A stretch of 45,898 bases of DNA from Lachnospiraceae bacterium (GCA_017427415.1 JAFRSU010000028.1:1-45898); one strand, 5' to 3'; counted from the first letter of the stretch, positions 25,463 to 33,565 are shown. Program-made: numbers and translations. The notes: generated by a model not told the origin, from the sequence alone.

Positions 25463-26698
25463 CTATTTTGCTTCCATAATAATTTTAGCATTTTCTATAT
25501 CTCCCGACAAAAACGCATCCTTTTCTATCATATAATAACAATGCTCTGTCCCTTGCTTACAGGTATAATAAATAATATTTCCTTCTATACCAATAATGCT
25601 TTCAATGCCTTTTCCATCTAATTTGCCATTAGCCACCTTCTTTAATTCTCCCGTTTTTGAATCTCTGTACCATACCTGTTTTCCGTCTGCCATATAAATA
25701 TCATTCTCATAAATATATTTCGATACATACTCGGAATTATGGTCTGTTAAATCATCCGCATGTAGTTCAACTTTTTTTTCACCTTTATTAACTAGTATTA
25801 CTCGCGTGCCTTCATCCACCAAAAAACTCTCTCGTCCTGCTGTTATCAAAAAATCTTTAGTTCCATCCCATACAATTTTCTTTTCTCCGCTTAAAAGATC
25901 ATATTCAAAAATCATGTGTTTAGCAATTGCGTCGTGCTTTCTGTTATACTCTTCATTTGTTACATTGCCATATGGGTTAATTAAGTCTTCTGTAGTATAA
26001 CTGATAAAATAATATAACTTCCCTGAATTGAAGAATACGTTTCTGCATAAAATCCCATACTCTTCGAATTCATCCACAAGTATGGCCTCACTGGTTTTGA
26101 TATTTACCATATATACTCCGGCTTTTCTTTTAGGTAGCTCATCTAGGTTTATTCCGTCTTCTTTTTGATTACTCATTGAGACTACATATCCGAAGGCAAA
26201 ATAATCGCCACAATACGCAGCGTTAAACACATTTTGTACATTACTAAATTCGTATATTTTTTTCCTGTTTTTACCATTTTTGTCTGCACGATAAAGTATT
26301 CTATCAAAAAGTGTACTTAAAGAATCTTCTGCTTCTTCTGGCGAAGCCATCCAATAGATACTGTCACCTGCCATAAATAAGAATTCCGGATTTATGCCTA
26401 AGTACCCGTCACAAGTTGATTTAGCCCCATAATAAGTCCTAATATGTTGACAATTTGGTTTTGAACACAGTGCTACATCATTTCCTGTTTCAAAATCTGT
26501 AAACCGGGCAATATTATTTTCTATATGACATAGTCCATACTCTGTTAAAGATCTGTATGGAAACTGGAACGTAACATCCTCGTTTGCGTTATCGTCATTT
26601 GTCGAGCAGGATGATAATAGTCCTGTCATAACAATAACTACAATAAATATCTTTATTGCTCTATAGTTTTGAATATTTCGTCGGCTTTTATCCTCCAC
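25463..26698 (-). CDS. Propeller-type lipoprotein with C-S-K-P-N-C-x-H motif (system 3)
   Basis: A 411-aa lipoprotein (hydrophobic IKIFIVVIVMTGLL, lipobox LSSC, Cys31). An early motif LCSKPNCQH plus a following CDGYLG (about residues 77-95) could bind metal or form disulfides. The rest is repeated short beta strands (DSIYWMASPEE, ILYRADKNGKNRKKIYEF, GVYMVNIKTSEAILVDEF, IYMADGKQVWYRDSKTGELK), as in six- to seven-bladed propellers. The same sequence type forms the N-terminal half of the 38567-41221 protein. The start is a GTG lying 46 bp inside the upstream binding-protein gene, so translation is coupled. Confidence 0.75.
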   Translation of the reverse strand: MEDKSRRNIQNYRAIKIFIVVIVMTGLLSSCSTNDDNANEDVTFQFPYRSLTEYGLCHIENNIARFTDFETGNDVALCSKPNCQHIRTYYGAKSTCDGYLGINPEFLFMAGDSIYWMASPEEAEDSLSTLFDRILYRADKNGKNRKKIYEFSNVQNVFNAAYCGDYFAFGYVVSMSNQKEDGINLDELPKRKAGVYMVNIKTSEAILVDEFEEYGILCRNVFFNSGKLYYFISYTTEDLINPYGNVTNEEYNRKHDAIAKHMIFEYDLLSGEKKIVWDGTKDFLITAGRESFLVDEGTRVILVNKGEKKVELHADDLTDHNSEYVSKYIYENDIYMADGKQVWYRDSKTGELKKVANGKLDGKGIESIIGIEGNIIYYTCKQGTEHCYYMIEKDAFLSGDIENAKIIMEAK

Positions 26699-28050
26699 TC
26701 TTCAAGCTCCTTGTCGAAATTTACTTTATTATATATGATGTCGCTGTACTCGCTAGACAATTTTAATAATTTATCCATCTGTTCCGGATACTTCATATAA
26801 GTAAGATCAATTGGTCGGACCATCTGTACATAATACTTTTTTCTTGCTTCGCTGTTGGGAAACACATGATAATCTTCGATTCCCAGAAGAGTTCCGTCCA
26901 CAGTTCCCCAATAAATCCTCTTTACTTTAGCAAAATAATAATTCCCTGACTCGGGATTCACTGCGTAACCATCAACATTATTAAAACTATCACCGAACAA
27001 AATAAGGTTTCCATATTCTCCATTAGTAAGTATAAGCTGCATCATTTCAAAGGCTGCCTCGGCCTTTTTTGTGTTGGATCTTATAGCAAAGGATCCGGAA
27101 AAGTGCCGCCTGTAATCGCCTTTATAATTGAATATATAGTATTTTTCCTCATCAAATCTTGTGTTATATTCCGAATAAAACATTCCGACAGTCCATTTAT
27201 TTGCATTTTCTATCGGATCTATGTTATTGCGGATAAGACAATTATTCTTATAAAGCTGGTTTAGTTCACGTAACCATTTTATATTTAACTCAAAATCTAA
27301 TAGATTTTTTATTTCCCCTTCTTCCATGTAGTATCCGATTGAATCATTAGGAATGTCATACATGTCAAGATAAAACGGGTCATTTTTTGCGCCATAGTAT
27401 AGTTTGTGTTCATTGTCTATTAACTTAACTATACCTTCTAAAGTCCCATCAAAAGCTTCTATTTTCTTTGCATCGTAGGCATCTTTTTTAATAACGACCA
27501 TTAATCCTACCTCTGTAAAGGATAGGTTAGGTACACAGTTTATTTTCCCGTCAAGTTCAACCGATTTCCACACTTCCTGCGGCCATGCGTCATACAGTTT
27601 GCTTCCGGCCAAATACTTGTTTAATGTTAGATAACAGCCTTTTTTTATATCAAGGTATGCCGGATCATAAAATCCTTCTTCCATTGGCAACCCTGTATAT
27701 ACTACATCTGCTTCACATGTCCCTACTTCATTTATATAAGTGGCATCATCGAGATATACTATTTGCAATCTGTAAGGATACCCGTCTTTTTCCAACTTAG
27801 CATTTAATCTTCTTTCAGTGTTGCCTTCATCATTAATATGGTTTGGCAGCGCCCATTTAATAACTATATTTTCGTCATCTAACTCATTATTTGTCGGGAT
27901 ATTATTTATCGGGATATGATCCTCTAATTTGCCATCCCGATTTATTGCGGTTTCTTTAGCAACTTCTGAAGGCTTTTGACATCCCAAAGTGCAACAAGCG
28001 ATTATTATAATACCCACCACAAATATACAGTTTTTTTTAAATCCATTCAT
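26653..28050 (-). CDS. Extracellular solute-binding lipoprotein (system 3)
   Basis: A 465-aa lipoprotein (lipobox TLGC, Cys24) of the family-1 solute-binding type: VIKWALPNH, LEKDGYPYRL, ADVVYTGLP, YDPAYLDIKKGCYLTLNKYL, AGSKLYDAWP, INCVPN and late FEMMQLILTNGEYGNL. The same markers occur in the C-terminal half of the 38567-41221 fusion. Such proteins normally feed importers, yet the ABC genes in this operon are exporter-type. It is first in the operon after a small secreted protein and an intervening terminator. Confidence 0.82.
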   Translation of the reverse strand: MNGFKKNCIFVVGIIIIACCTLGCQKPSEVAKETAINRDGKLEDHIPINNIPTNNELDDENIVIKWALPNHINDEGNTERRLNAKLEKDGYPYRLQIVYLDDATYINEVGTCEADVVYTGLPMEEGFYDPAYLDIKKGCYLTLNKYLAGSKLYDAWPQEVWKSVELDGKINCVPNLSFTEVGLMVVIKKDAYDAKKIEAFDGTLEGIVKLIDNEHKLYYGAKNDPFYLDMYDIPNDSIGYYMEEGEIKNLLDFELNIKWLRELNQLYKNNCLIRNNIDPIENANKWTVGMFYSEYNTRFDEEKYYIFNYKGDYRRHFSGSFAIRSNTKKAEAAFEMMQLILTNGEYGNLILFGDSFNNVDGYAVNPESGNYYFAKVKRIYWGTVDGTLLGIEDYHVFPNSEARKKYYVQMVRPIDLTYMKYPEQMDKLLKLSSEYSDIIYNKVNFDKELEEWRIKADEIFKTIEQ

Positions 28051-28069
28051 CCTCTTTTCCTCATATTCA

Positions 28070-28104
28070 CAAAAAACAGAGCAAAAAAACTTTGCCCTGT
28101 TTTT
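28070..28104 (-). terminator. Hairpin terminator between secreted peptide and transporter genes
   Basis: ACAGAGCAAA / TTTGCCCTGT (one G-U pair), flanked on the minus strand by TTTTTT. It lies inside the 84-bp gap of an otherwise same-strand series, so it may act as a partial attenuator giving more peptide than transporter mRNA. Confidence 0.7.
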
Positions 28105-28134
28105 AATATAATTCCGGTTATCCGTATAGAGTGA

Positions 28135-28533
28135 TTAAGGTATATAATGTTTCTCTGTATAACCAGGAACATTTTGTGAACCGGGTCCAACATAGTGATG
28201 ATTAGCCCAAATATAATCACATAAATCATAGTTGCTGAGAGAATAATACACTTTTGACCAGCCATCCCCTCCGCTTGAATTATTCCACAATGCCGATCTA
28301 GGGGTTGTATAATAATCGATTATATAGTATAAATGTGCTTCAACACCTGTATTTACACTATAATTAACATGTGTTTCAGACGATGCACTATGTGCGGATA
28401 TAGTTGACTGACCATACCCCACATAAGGGGATGATATCATATCCGTATAAGGTTGGTCTGCAGCACTTGCCTCTCCATAACAGCCAAATATAACCAATGA
28501 TAAACACACCAATATACTTACTAATTTTTTCAT
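28135..28533 (-). CDS. Small secreted protein of unknown function
   Basis: A 132-aa precursor: signal peptide MKKLVSILVCLSLVIFG with likely cut after EASA. The mature ~108 residues are rich in Tyr, Ser, Asn and His (VNYSVNTGVEAHLYYIIDYY, YIWANHHYVGPG, YTEKHYIP) with a single Cys. No family was recognised. AGGAGG lies six bases before the ATG. The promoter has the shared box. Like the 20827- gene it precedes a binding lipoprotein and ABC genes, though the two peptides are not similar. Confidence 0.68.
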   Translation of the reverse strand: MKKLVSILVCLSLVIFGCYGEASAADQPYTDMISSPYVGYGQSTISAHSASSETHVNYSVNTGVEAHLYYIIDYYTTPRSALWNNSSGGDGWSKVYYSLSNYDLCDYIWANHHYVGPGSQNVPGYTEKHYIP

Positions 28534-28565
28534 AAAAACCTCCTAATACTTTATTTTTCACAATT

Positions 28566-28618
28566 AATATATCACACATCATATGTTTTGTCAACAATAT
28601 ATTTCTAAAATATGTATT
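28566..28618 (-). promoter_or_regulatory. Shared upstream box plus promoter of the second secreted peptide
   Basis: On the minus strand the box (28618-28589) ends in TTGACA, followed after 17 bp by TATATT (28571-28566) with TGA before it. It differs from the other two boxes at only two positions, both in the central spacer. Confidence 0.8.
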
Positions 28619-28681
28619 TAATTGTTTCATATCTGTGCTATATGGTATTCTTGTACTGCAAATAATCAGATGGGAGATGGT

Positions 28682-28810
28682 GTGTTGACAGCATCATTTA
28701 CATATGATAATATTACCTCACATTGTACTTCATTGAATGTTGTTTGAAAAATTAATTCTTATACTGGCAGCATCTCTTTATCCTGTAGCTCAAACGGGAC
28801 AATTTCATAA
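28682..28810 (+). pseudogene. Decayed copy of the 21533 secreted-protein gene
   Basis: Translation gives VLTASFTYDNITSHCTSLN, a stop (28745-28747), then in the same frame YTGSISLSCSSNGTIS and a TAA. Both parts match the intact gene (VLTGSFYYDYITSVCTDAN and TLSCSPNGTIS). The signal peptide, the middle and the whole HAAS gene before it are gone. The 24-bp link to padR is conserved in both loci. Confidence 0.8.
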
Positions 28811-28833
28811 ATTTTAGAAAACGGGAAAAACTA

Positions 28834-29172
28834 ATGGCAGATAAAAATGCAACTAACGGAAGCTACAGAAAAGGGCTGGCCCCGTTGCTGATACTGGGGC
28901 TTTTAAAGCAACGTGATATGTATGGTTATGAGCTGACCCATGAATTAGAGACACAGACGGAAGGAGTGTATTCCCTGCTCGAGGGATCGCTGTATCCGGT
29001 ATTATATAAGATGGTAGATGCCGGTTATATTTCCGACCGTAAGGAGTTGGTCGGCAGAAGGATGACCAGGGGGTACTATCATTTGGAACCCGCAGGGGAG
29101 CAGCATTTTGAAGAGCTGCTTGCAGAATACAGGACTACTGTAAACGCGGTAGGAAATATTGTGGGAAAGTAG
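28834..29172 (+). CDS. PadR family transcriptional regulator (copy B)
   Basis: A 112-aa near-identical duplicate of the 22040 gene: S6A, V-to-G after RRMTR, K-to-Q in AGEQHF and a changed last few residues. The winged helix is intact, so it is probably functional. The operon in front of it is reduced to a pseudogene remnant, so it must be expressed from the divergent region or the remnant promoter. High DNA identity to copy A points to recent duplication or gene conversion. It likely acts on the same operators. Confidence 0.92.
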   Translation: MADKNATNGSYRKGLAPLLILGLLKQRDMYGYELTHELETQTEGVYSLLEGSLYPVLYKMVDAGYISDRKELVGRRMTRGYYHLEPAGEQHFEELLAEYRTTVNAVGNIVGK

Positions 29173-29195
29173 ATTAAAAATATAAGAAAAAACAG

Positions 29196-29224
29196 TTGAC
29201 ACAGCATAAAATCTGTGATAATAT
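29196..29224 (+). promoter_or_regulatory. Promoter of the rplJ-rplL operon
   Basis: TTGACA and TAATAT are 17 bp apart (an alternative GATAAT lies at 15 bp). It precedes the L10 leader by about 20 bp. Confidence 0.7.
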
Positions 29225-29239
29225 ACCATTTGTTGTGAA

Positions 29240-29310
29240 AACAGCATGACCGAAGACAGCAGGTACTTAACAGTGTAAGTCTTTTAGACGCCTGCCGAGG
29301 GATTGATGTA
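29240..29310 (+). ncRNA. Ribosomal protein L10 leader
   Basis: The leader has the L10-binding features GACCGAAGACAGCAGGT ... CCTGCCGAGG, with the kink-turn/stem arrangement known from Firmicutes rplJ leaders. L10(L12)4 binding here represses the operon. Confidence 0.85.
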
Positions 29311-29325
29311 ATAATTGATATTTAC

Positions 29326-29358
29326 AGCTTTCCTGATCTTGGTCGGGGAAGCTTTTTT
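29326..29358 (+). terminator. Attenuator terminator in the rplJ leader
   Basis: AGCTTTCC / GGGGAAGCT followed by TTTTTT, after the L10 leader and 80 bp before rplJ. L10 binding would favour this terminator. A further hairpin CCGG...CCGG (about 29380-29404) follows. Confidence 0.75.
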
Positions 29359-29435
29359 ATATGACTTAAGCTTCCTTCTTTCCGGTAAAGGCTTCAGCCT
29401 TCCGGTGTAACTAATTGGAAAAGGAGAAAAACAAA

Positions 29436-29927
29436 ATGGCAAAGGTTGAACTCAAGGCCCCCATTATCGAAGAGATAAAGGGTCATGTGTTAGAAGCTAA
29501 GGCTGCCGTTGTTGTTAACTACTGTGGTATCACTGTTGAGCAGGATACAGCACTTCGTAAGAAGCTCAGAGAAGCCGGTGTTGTATACAAGGTATACAAG
29601 AACACCTTCTTAAAGAGAGCATTTGAAGGTACTGATTACGCTCAGCTTGATAAGGTTCTTGACGGACCTACAGCAGTAGCTTTCAGCAGTGATGATGCTA
29701 CAGCTCCTGCACGTATTCTGGCTGATGTTATGAAGACCGTTCCCGCGCTTACATTTAAGGCAGGCGTTATCGACGGAACTTACTATGATGAGGCAGGATG
29801 CAAGCTTATCGCTACCATCCCTTCAAGAGACGTACTCATCTCCAAGCTGCTCGGCAGCATCAAGTCCCCTATCTCAAATCTTGCAAGAGTTATCAAGCAG
29901 ATTGCAGAGAAGCAGGCAGAGGCTTAA
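29436..29927 (+). CDS. rplJ: 50S ribosomal protein L10
   Basis: A 164-aa stalk-base protein that anchors L7/L12 dimers on 23S rRNA. Family markers are AKAAVVVNYCGITVEQDTAL, REAGVVYKVYKNTFLKRAF, LDGPTAVAFSSDDATAPAR and the C-terminal helix for L7/L12. ATG 29436 follows AAGGAG; an earlier TTG at 29415 is in frame but upstream of the ribosome site. It is autoregulated through the leader. The usual upstream rplK-rplA are not adjacent. Confidence 0.97.
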   Translation: MAKVELKAPIIEEIKGHVLEAKAAVVVNYCGITVEQDTALRKKLREAGVVYKVYKNTFLKRAFEGTDYAQLDKVLDGPTAVAFSSDDATAPARILADVMKTVPALTFKAGVIDGTYYDEAGCKLIATIPSRDVLISKLLGSIKSPISNLARVIKQIAEKQAEA

Positions 29928-30018
29928 TTACAGTAACTAATGTAACTTGTTTTTACGCCCTGCAATCTGTGGCGTAAGATTCGTAGAACACACTAAAAAT
30001 CAAATGGAGGATTTTAAA

Positions 30019-30384
30019 ATGACAACACAGGAATTTATCGATGCTATCAAGGGCATGACCGTTTTAGAGCTTAACGATTTAGTAAAGGCATGTGAGGAAG
30101 AGTTTGGCGTATCTGCAGCAGCAGGCGTAGCAGTAGTTGCAGCAGCAGGCCCCGCAGCAGCAGCTGAGGAGAAGACAGAGTTTAACGTAGAGCTTACCGA
30201 AGTAGGCGCAGACAAGATCAAGGTTATCAAGGTTGTTCGTGAGATGACAGGTCTTGGTCTTAAGGAAGCTAAGGAAGCTGTTGAGGCAGCTCCTAAGGTA
30301 CTTAAGGAAGGCGTTTCTAAGGAAGAGGCTGAGGCAGCTAAGAAGCAGCTTGAAGAAGTTGGCGCTAAGGTTACCCTTAAATAA
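30019..30384 (+). CDS. rplL: 50S ribosomal protein L7/L12
   Basis: A 121-aa acidic stalk protein that recruits GTPase factors. It has the N-terminal dimer helix ([20 protein letters not shown]), an Ala-rich hinge ([17 protein letters not shown]) and the factor-binding C-terminal domain ([20 protein letters not shown]). ATG 30019 follows GGAGG. rpoB, the common next gene, is not found: instead a terminator and an accessory island follow. Confidence 0.98.
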   Translation: MTTQEFIDAIKGMTVLELNDLVKACEEEFGVSAAAGVAVVAAAGPAAAAEEKTEFNVELTEVGADKIKVIKVVREMTGLGLKEAKEAVEAAPKVLKEGVSKEEAEAAKKQLEEVGAKVTLK

Positions 30385-30409
30385 TTTAAGCCAATTTAAT
30401 ATGAATCTC

Positions 30410-30454
30410 AAAGCCCTTGAAATCAGGTTAAAAGCCTTGATTTTAGGGGCTTTT
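30410..30454 (+). terminator. rplL terminator; left copy of a perfect 45-bp direct repeat
   Basis: AAAGCCCTTGAAATCAGG and CCTTGATTTTAGGGGCTTTT form a long hairpin ending in a T-run. All 45 bases recur at 34068-34112, so the segment between is bounded by this repeat. Confidence 0.9.
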
Positions 30455-30508
30455 CTTTATGTTTTGATGTGGTCTAAAAATGATGTAAATTTGTGTAAAA
30501 TGTTATAG

Positions 30509-30544
30509 GTAGGTTACACGGTAGGTTACACGGTAGGTTACAAA
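30509..30544 (+). repeat. Three tandem 12-bp repeats GTAGGTTACACG
   Basis: Units at 30509, 30521 and 30533 (the last ending AAA). Two identical units recur at 34038-34061 near the right end of the island. Iteron-like in look. The rest of 30455-30780 shows no gene. Confidence 0.85.
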
Positions 30545-30783
30545 ATAATAGGCTTAAAGCCTGATTTTTTAGGTATCTGATAAAATGCTTGTGTAGGTTT
30601 TCTGTTATGTGGCAAAACACAAAATGGCTTATATACGGCGGGTTTATTCCTTTTACGAAGTTTTTACACGTTAAATCAAAGAAGAATGATATAACCCGAT
30701 AAAGCCGAATGGTTACTATGATTTTAGTGACAATACTTTTTGTTTGAGAAAAAAATGTTTTAAAGCACATATAACGATTTTTC

Positions 30784-30825
30784 TTGCGCTTTAGAATTGA
30801 ATTTAAAGCGCAAAAGTGATAATAT
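30784..30825 (+). promoter_or_regulatory. Promoter with 10-bp dyad TTGCGCTTTA / TAAAGCGCAA
   Basis: The arms (30784-30793 and 30804-30813, 10-bp gap) surround a possible -35 TTGAAT (30797-30802) with TAATAT (30820-30825) after 17 bp. It is a candidate autoregulatory operator. The half-site TAAAGCGCAA recurs three times inside the coding region. Confidence 0.65.
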
Positions 30826-30855
30826 TATAAAAAAGCATGGAAATGAGGTGTGATT

Positions 30856-32226
30856 ATGCGAGAAATAGACCTTATCATAGATGAAAATGAAAGTCAAGTT
30901 GTCGAGTGGAAAGAGTCATGGCAGGATAAATATCTCGAATGGATATGCGGTTATGCTAATGCGCAAGGGGGAACTCTTTATATTGGTATTGATGACAATG
31001 GTAACGTCCTAGGATTGGAAGAAAAGGTTGTAAAAAAGTTGTTAGAGGATATTCCAAACAAGATTACTGCGGCCTTTGGTATGACATGTGACGTTAACCT
31101 TAGAACGAAAGATAAAAAGAAGTATATTCAAATCGAAGTAAAGAAATCAAAACTTCCGTTAAACCTGCACGGTAGATATTATTATCGAACCGGAAGTGTA
31201 AAAAAAGAGATTACCGGGTTCGAACTTACTGAATTCATTATAAAAAGTACAGGAACATCATATGATGAAATGACATCCGATATTCCAAGAGAGAAGCTTA
31301 CATTTGAATCACTCAGGAAAAGATACCTGAAAGCAACGCGTCTTTCATTGGCACTTGATGATGACCTTGTAAGCTTTAAGCTTATGCAAGAAGACGGACA
31401 AATGACTAATGCAGGGATTCTGTTTGCGGATCAGTGGAATATTCATCATTCAAGAATTTTTTGCACAAGGTGGAATGGTCTTGAAAAAGCCAATTCTACA
31501 CAGGACGCACTTGATGATGCGGAATATACAGGTGGGCTTATAGAACTTTATGACAGTACTATGTCTTTTATTAAAAATAATACAAAAAAGGGATGGCGCA
31601 AAGACAATGATAAGCGTGTGGAACTGCCGGACTATCCGGAGCGAGCATTAGAAGAGGGATTGGTTAATGCTCTTATCCACAGAAGCTATCTTCAGACAGG
31701 AGCTCACAGCCAGGTAGATATTTATGATGATAGGATTGTCATCACTAATCCCGGTGGAATGTTTGATGGTTCAGAGGTCCAGTTGCTGGATATAAGACAT
31801 GTACCGTCAAAACTGCGAAATCCGATTCTTGCGGATGTTTTTGGGAGAATGCGTCTTATGGAGCGAAGGGGCAGTGGATTTAAGAAAATTCTTGACGCAT
31901 ATGAGGCAGAGGAACGATATAAGGAAGAACTAAAGCCAGTGTTTTATACGGATGGTTATAATTTTTTCCTTACGCTTTGGAATCTGAACTATGCTTATGA
32001 TAAAGCGCAAAATAAAGCGCAAAATAAAGCGCAGAAAAGCCAGATGACTGACCGTGAATATATATTGCTGCTTCTTAAAGAAAATCCGTCATTAACGCAA
32101 GTTGAACTGTCAGAAATGATGGATAAATCCAGAAGAACAGTGCAAATGTTAATGAAAGAGTTGCTGGACGAGGGCGCGATTGAAAGAATCGGATCCAAGA
32201 AGAAAGGTTCATGGCTTGTGAAATAG
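30856..32226 (+). CDS. AlbA_2 (Schlafen-like) / RecG-like ATP-binding regulator
   Basis: A 456-aa protein. The N-terminal AlbA_2 domain has ESQVVEWKESWQDKYLEWIC, ANAQGGTLYIGIDDNGNVLG and GRYYYRTGSVKKEI. A GHKL-type ATP-binding domain follows (PERALEEGLVNALIHRSY, IYDDRIVITNPGGMF, RRGSGFKKI). Then comes a KAQN-repeat linker (~382-393) and a C-terminal winged helix (LTQVELSEMMDKSRRTVQML). Such proteins are common in mobile regions and act as regulators or defence-linked factors; a specific role is unknown. ATG 30856 follows GAGGTG. It is probably autoregulated via the upstream dyad. Confidence 0.85.
   Translation: MREIDLIIDENESQVVEWKESWQDKYLEWICGYANAQGGTLYIGIDDNGNVLGLEEKVVKKLLEDIPNKITAAFGMTCDVNLRTKDKKKYIQIEVKKSKLPLNLHGRYYYRTGSVKKEITGFELTEFIIKSTGTSYDEMTSDIPREKLTFESLRKRYLKATRLSLALDDDLVSFKLMQEDGQMTNAGILFADQWNIHHSRIFCTRWNGLEKANSTQDALDDAEYTGGLIELYDSTMSFIKNNTKKGWRKDNDKRVELPDYPERALEEGLVNALIHRSYLQTGAHSQVDIYDDRIVITNPGGMFDGSEVQLLDIRHVPSKLRNPILADVFGRMRLMERRGSGFKKILDAYEAEERYKEELKPVFYTDGYNFFLTLWNLNYAYDKAQNKAQNKAQKSQMTDREYILLLLKENPSLTQVELSEMMDKSRRTVQMLMKELLDEGAIERIGSKKKGSWLVK
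32001..32034 (+). repeat. In-gene tandem repeat TAAAGCGCAAAA (x3)
   Basis: Two full 12-bp units and one partial encode KAQNKAQNKAQ. The first ten bases equal the promoter half-site at 30804-30813. Confidence 0.9.
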
Positions 32227-32244
32227 TAGGGATGTGGATTAAAC

Positions 32245-32510
32245 ATGTTGATTAAAATAGGCGAATTTGAGTGTACTGAATGTTGGGATGGAGTCTTTTA
32301 TAAAAAACTTGCAAATTATCCTGTCATTACAGAATGGGAAATCCAACAGAAGAAAACAGTATACAAGGAGCTACACGATATTAGATTATATTAGTATTAT
32401 TGCTAAAAAAATATGGGATTTCTGTTAAGAAGGATATCGAAGAAAAGCGTGTGCAAAATATATTTGGCGAACAATGTTCAGTATTAAAAATAGGGTTTAT
32501 GACGGAATAA
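32245..32510 (+). pseudogene. Frameshifted small gene
   Basis: A first part from ATG 32245 reads MLIKIGEFECTECWDGVFY ... VYKELHDIRLY and stops at 32394. Another frame continues at once with LLLKKYGISVKKDIEEKRVQ, NIFGEQCSVLKIGFMTE and a stop at 32508. Together they look like one ~88-aa protein broken by an indel near 32375-32395. Family unknown. Confidence 0.45.
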
Positions 32511-32561
32511 ATAATAATATAAAAAACATTTCAACAGTCCGATTGCCCATAATATTTTGTA

Positions 32562-32638
32562 TTGTGTTATCTCATAATCTTTCCCTTGTTTTTTCCTTTA
32601 TCAGTACTCATAAAGCACTATGGGACGATATAACACAA
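32562..32638. repeat. Inverted repeat TTGTGTTAT / ATAACACAA
   Basis: The arms are 32562-32570 and 32630-32638. Inside are TTTCCCTTGT and, just after, ACAAGGGAAA, so the pairing extends. It lies in the gene-free stretch 32511-32919, where nothing else was identified. Confidence 0.45.
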
Positions 32639-32919
32639 GGGAAATCATAAGGGAAAGTAAAACATCTGCAAATTTAGCATTTACAATGGTTTGCGGATGA
32701 TGACATAACAAATAGTAACGAGTTATAAAACCCTTGGGAATGGGTCATTCCCAAGCGAGATTTAACGAAATAATACATAAACGATATAGACACAATTAAA
32801 AATTGGGGAAGGCGGAAAAATTGCTCCTGTTTATTGTGGCGTTATAAGGTTTTGGTATACTTGAATTATAATAATCTATGTGCTATCATAAAATAACAGT
32901 ATATTTAAAGGAGTTGCCT

Positions 32920-33507
32920 ATGAAAAAAATGTTATTGTTCTTAATTATATGTAGTATGTTTTGTGGATGCTCAAAATCCCCAAATGAGCCGCTTTCTGAT
33001 GTTTCGGATATCCCTAATGAGCCCATGATAATTGAAACAACGCCAACAGAAGAACCTACGCCTATCCTTAAACCATGTGATATTTGCCACAAAACAGGAA
33101 ATTGTAAACCTTATGATTCTGAAAAGTATTATTATGAAAAACAAGAGTTTATAACAACTACTTTTTATATTTGTGAGGATTGTTGGCAAACAGTAATGGA
33201 TAGTGAAACAGATATAGATAATTATAAAAGTTTATTATCTGCCCTTCAAATGGTAGCAGTTGATAAAAAGGCAGAAACATACTATCATGATAAAGATGTT
33301 GATATTGTTTTTGATAATTCCGGTGTACATATAGAAAATGATGATTGGTTAGTAGAACGTTTAGGTGAAATACTGGGAAAGGATTTTTTGAATACAATAC
33401 ATACTGTAACTGGGGAAACTTATATATTAACGTTAACAAATATGAGTTTTGGCTTAACTGTGCAAGCAACCCAAAAACCTAAAAGTTTACTTTATCCTGA
33501 TGATTAA
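32920..33507 (+). CDS. Lipoprotein with zinc-ribbon-like CxxC pairs
   Basis: A 195-aa lipoprotein: MKKMLLFLIICSMFCGC, Cys17 as lipid site, then a Pro/Glu/Thr-rich linker. CDICHKTGNC and ICEDCW (about 63-100) look like a treble-clef or zinc-ribbon metal site. The C-terminal ~90 residues are unrecognised (DVDIVFDNSGVHIENDDWLV, LGKDFLNTIHTVTGETYILT). AAAGGAG precedes ATG 32920; the longer reading from 32878 has no site. Very AT-rich codons contrast with core genes. It stands alone in the island and is followed by a terminator. Confidence 0.65.
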   Translation: MKKMLLFLIICSMFCGCSKSPNEPLSDVSDIPNEPMIIETTPTEEPTPILKPCDICHKTGNCKPYDSEKYYYEKQEFITTTFYICEDCWQTVMDSETDIDNYKSLLSALQMVAVDKKAETYYHDKDVDIVFDNSGVHIENDDWLVERLGEILGKDFLNTIHTVTGETYILTLTNMSFGLTVQATQKPKSLLYPDD

Positions 33508-33534
33508 ATAAAGAATTGATTTGTGTTGAAAAGA

Positions 33535-33565
33535 GAAAGGACGGCTAATAGCCATCCTTTTTTCT
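33535..33565 (+). terminator. Terminator after the zinc-ribbon lipoprotein
   Basis: AAAGGACGGCT-AAT-AGCCATCCTTT (one mismatch), followed by TTT. Confidence 0.75.

Noticed and set aside
28047..28265. Minus-strand frame overlapping the end of the second secreted peptide
   Set aside because: It overlaps a real signal-peptide gene in another frame, crosses the terminator at 28070-28104, and has no ribosome site.
30254..30508. Plus-strand frame rich in Leu/Arg/Lys at the end of rplL
   Set aside because: A frame-shadow of the strongly biased rplL codons that runs through its terminator.
32001..32034. Short regular repeats as a possible CRISPR-like array
   Set aside because: Twelve-bp units with no spacers, in frame within a coding region; no cas genes are near.
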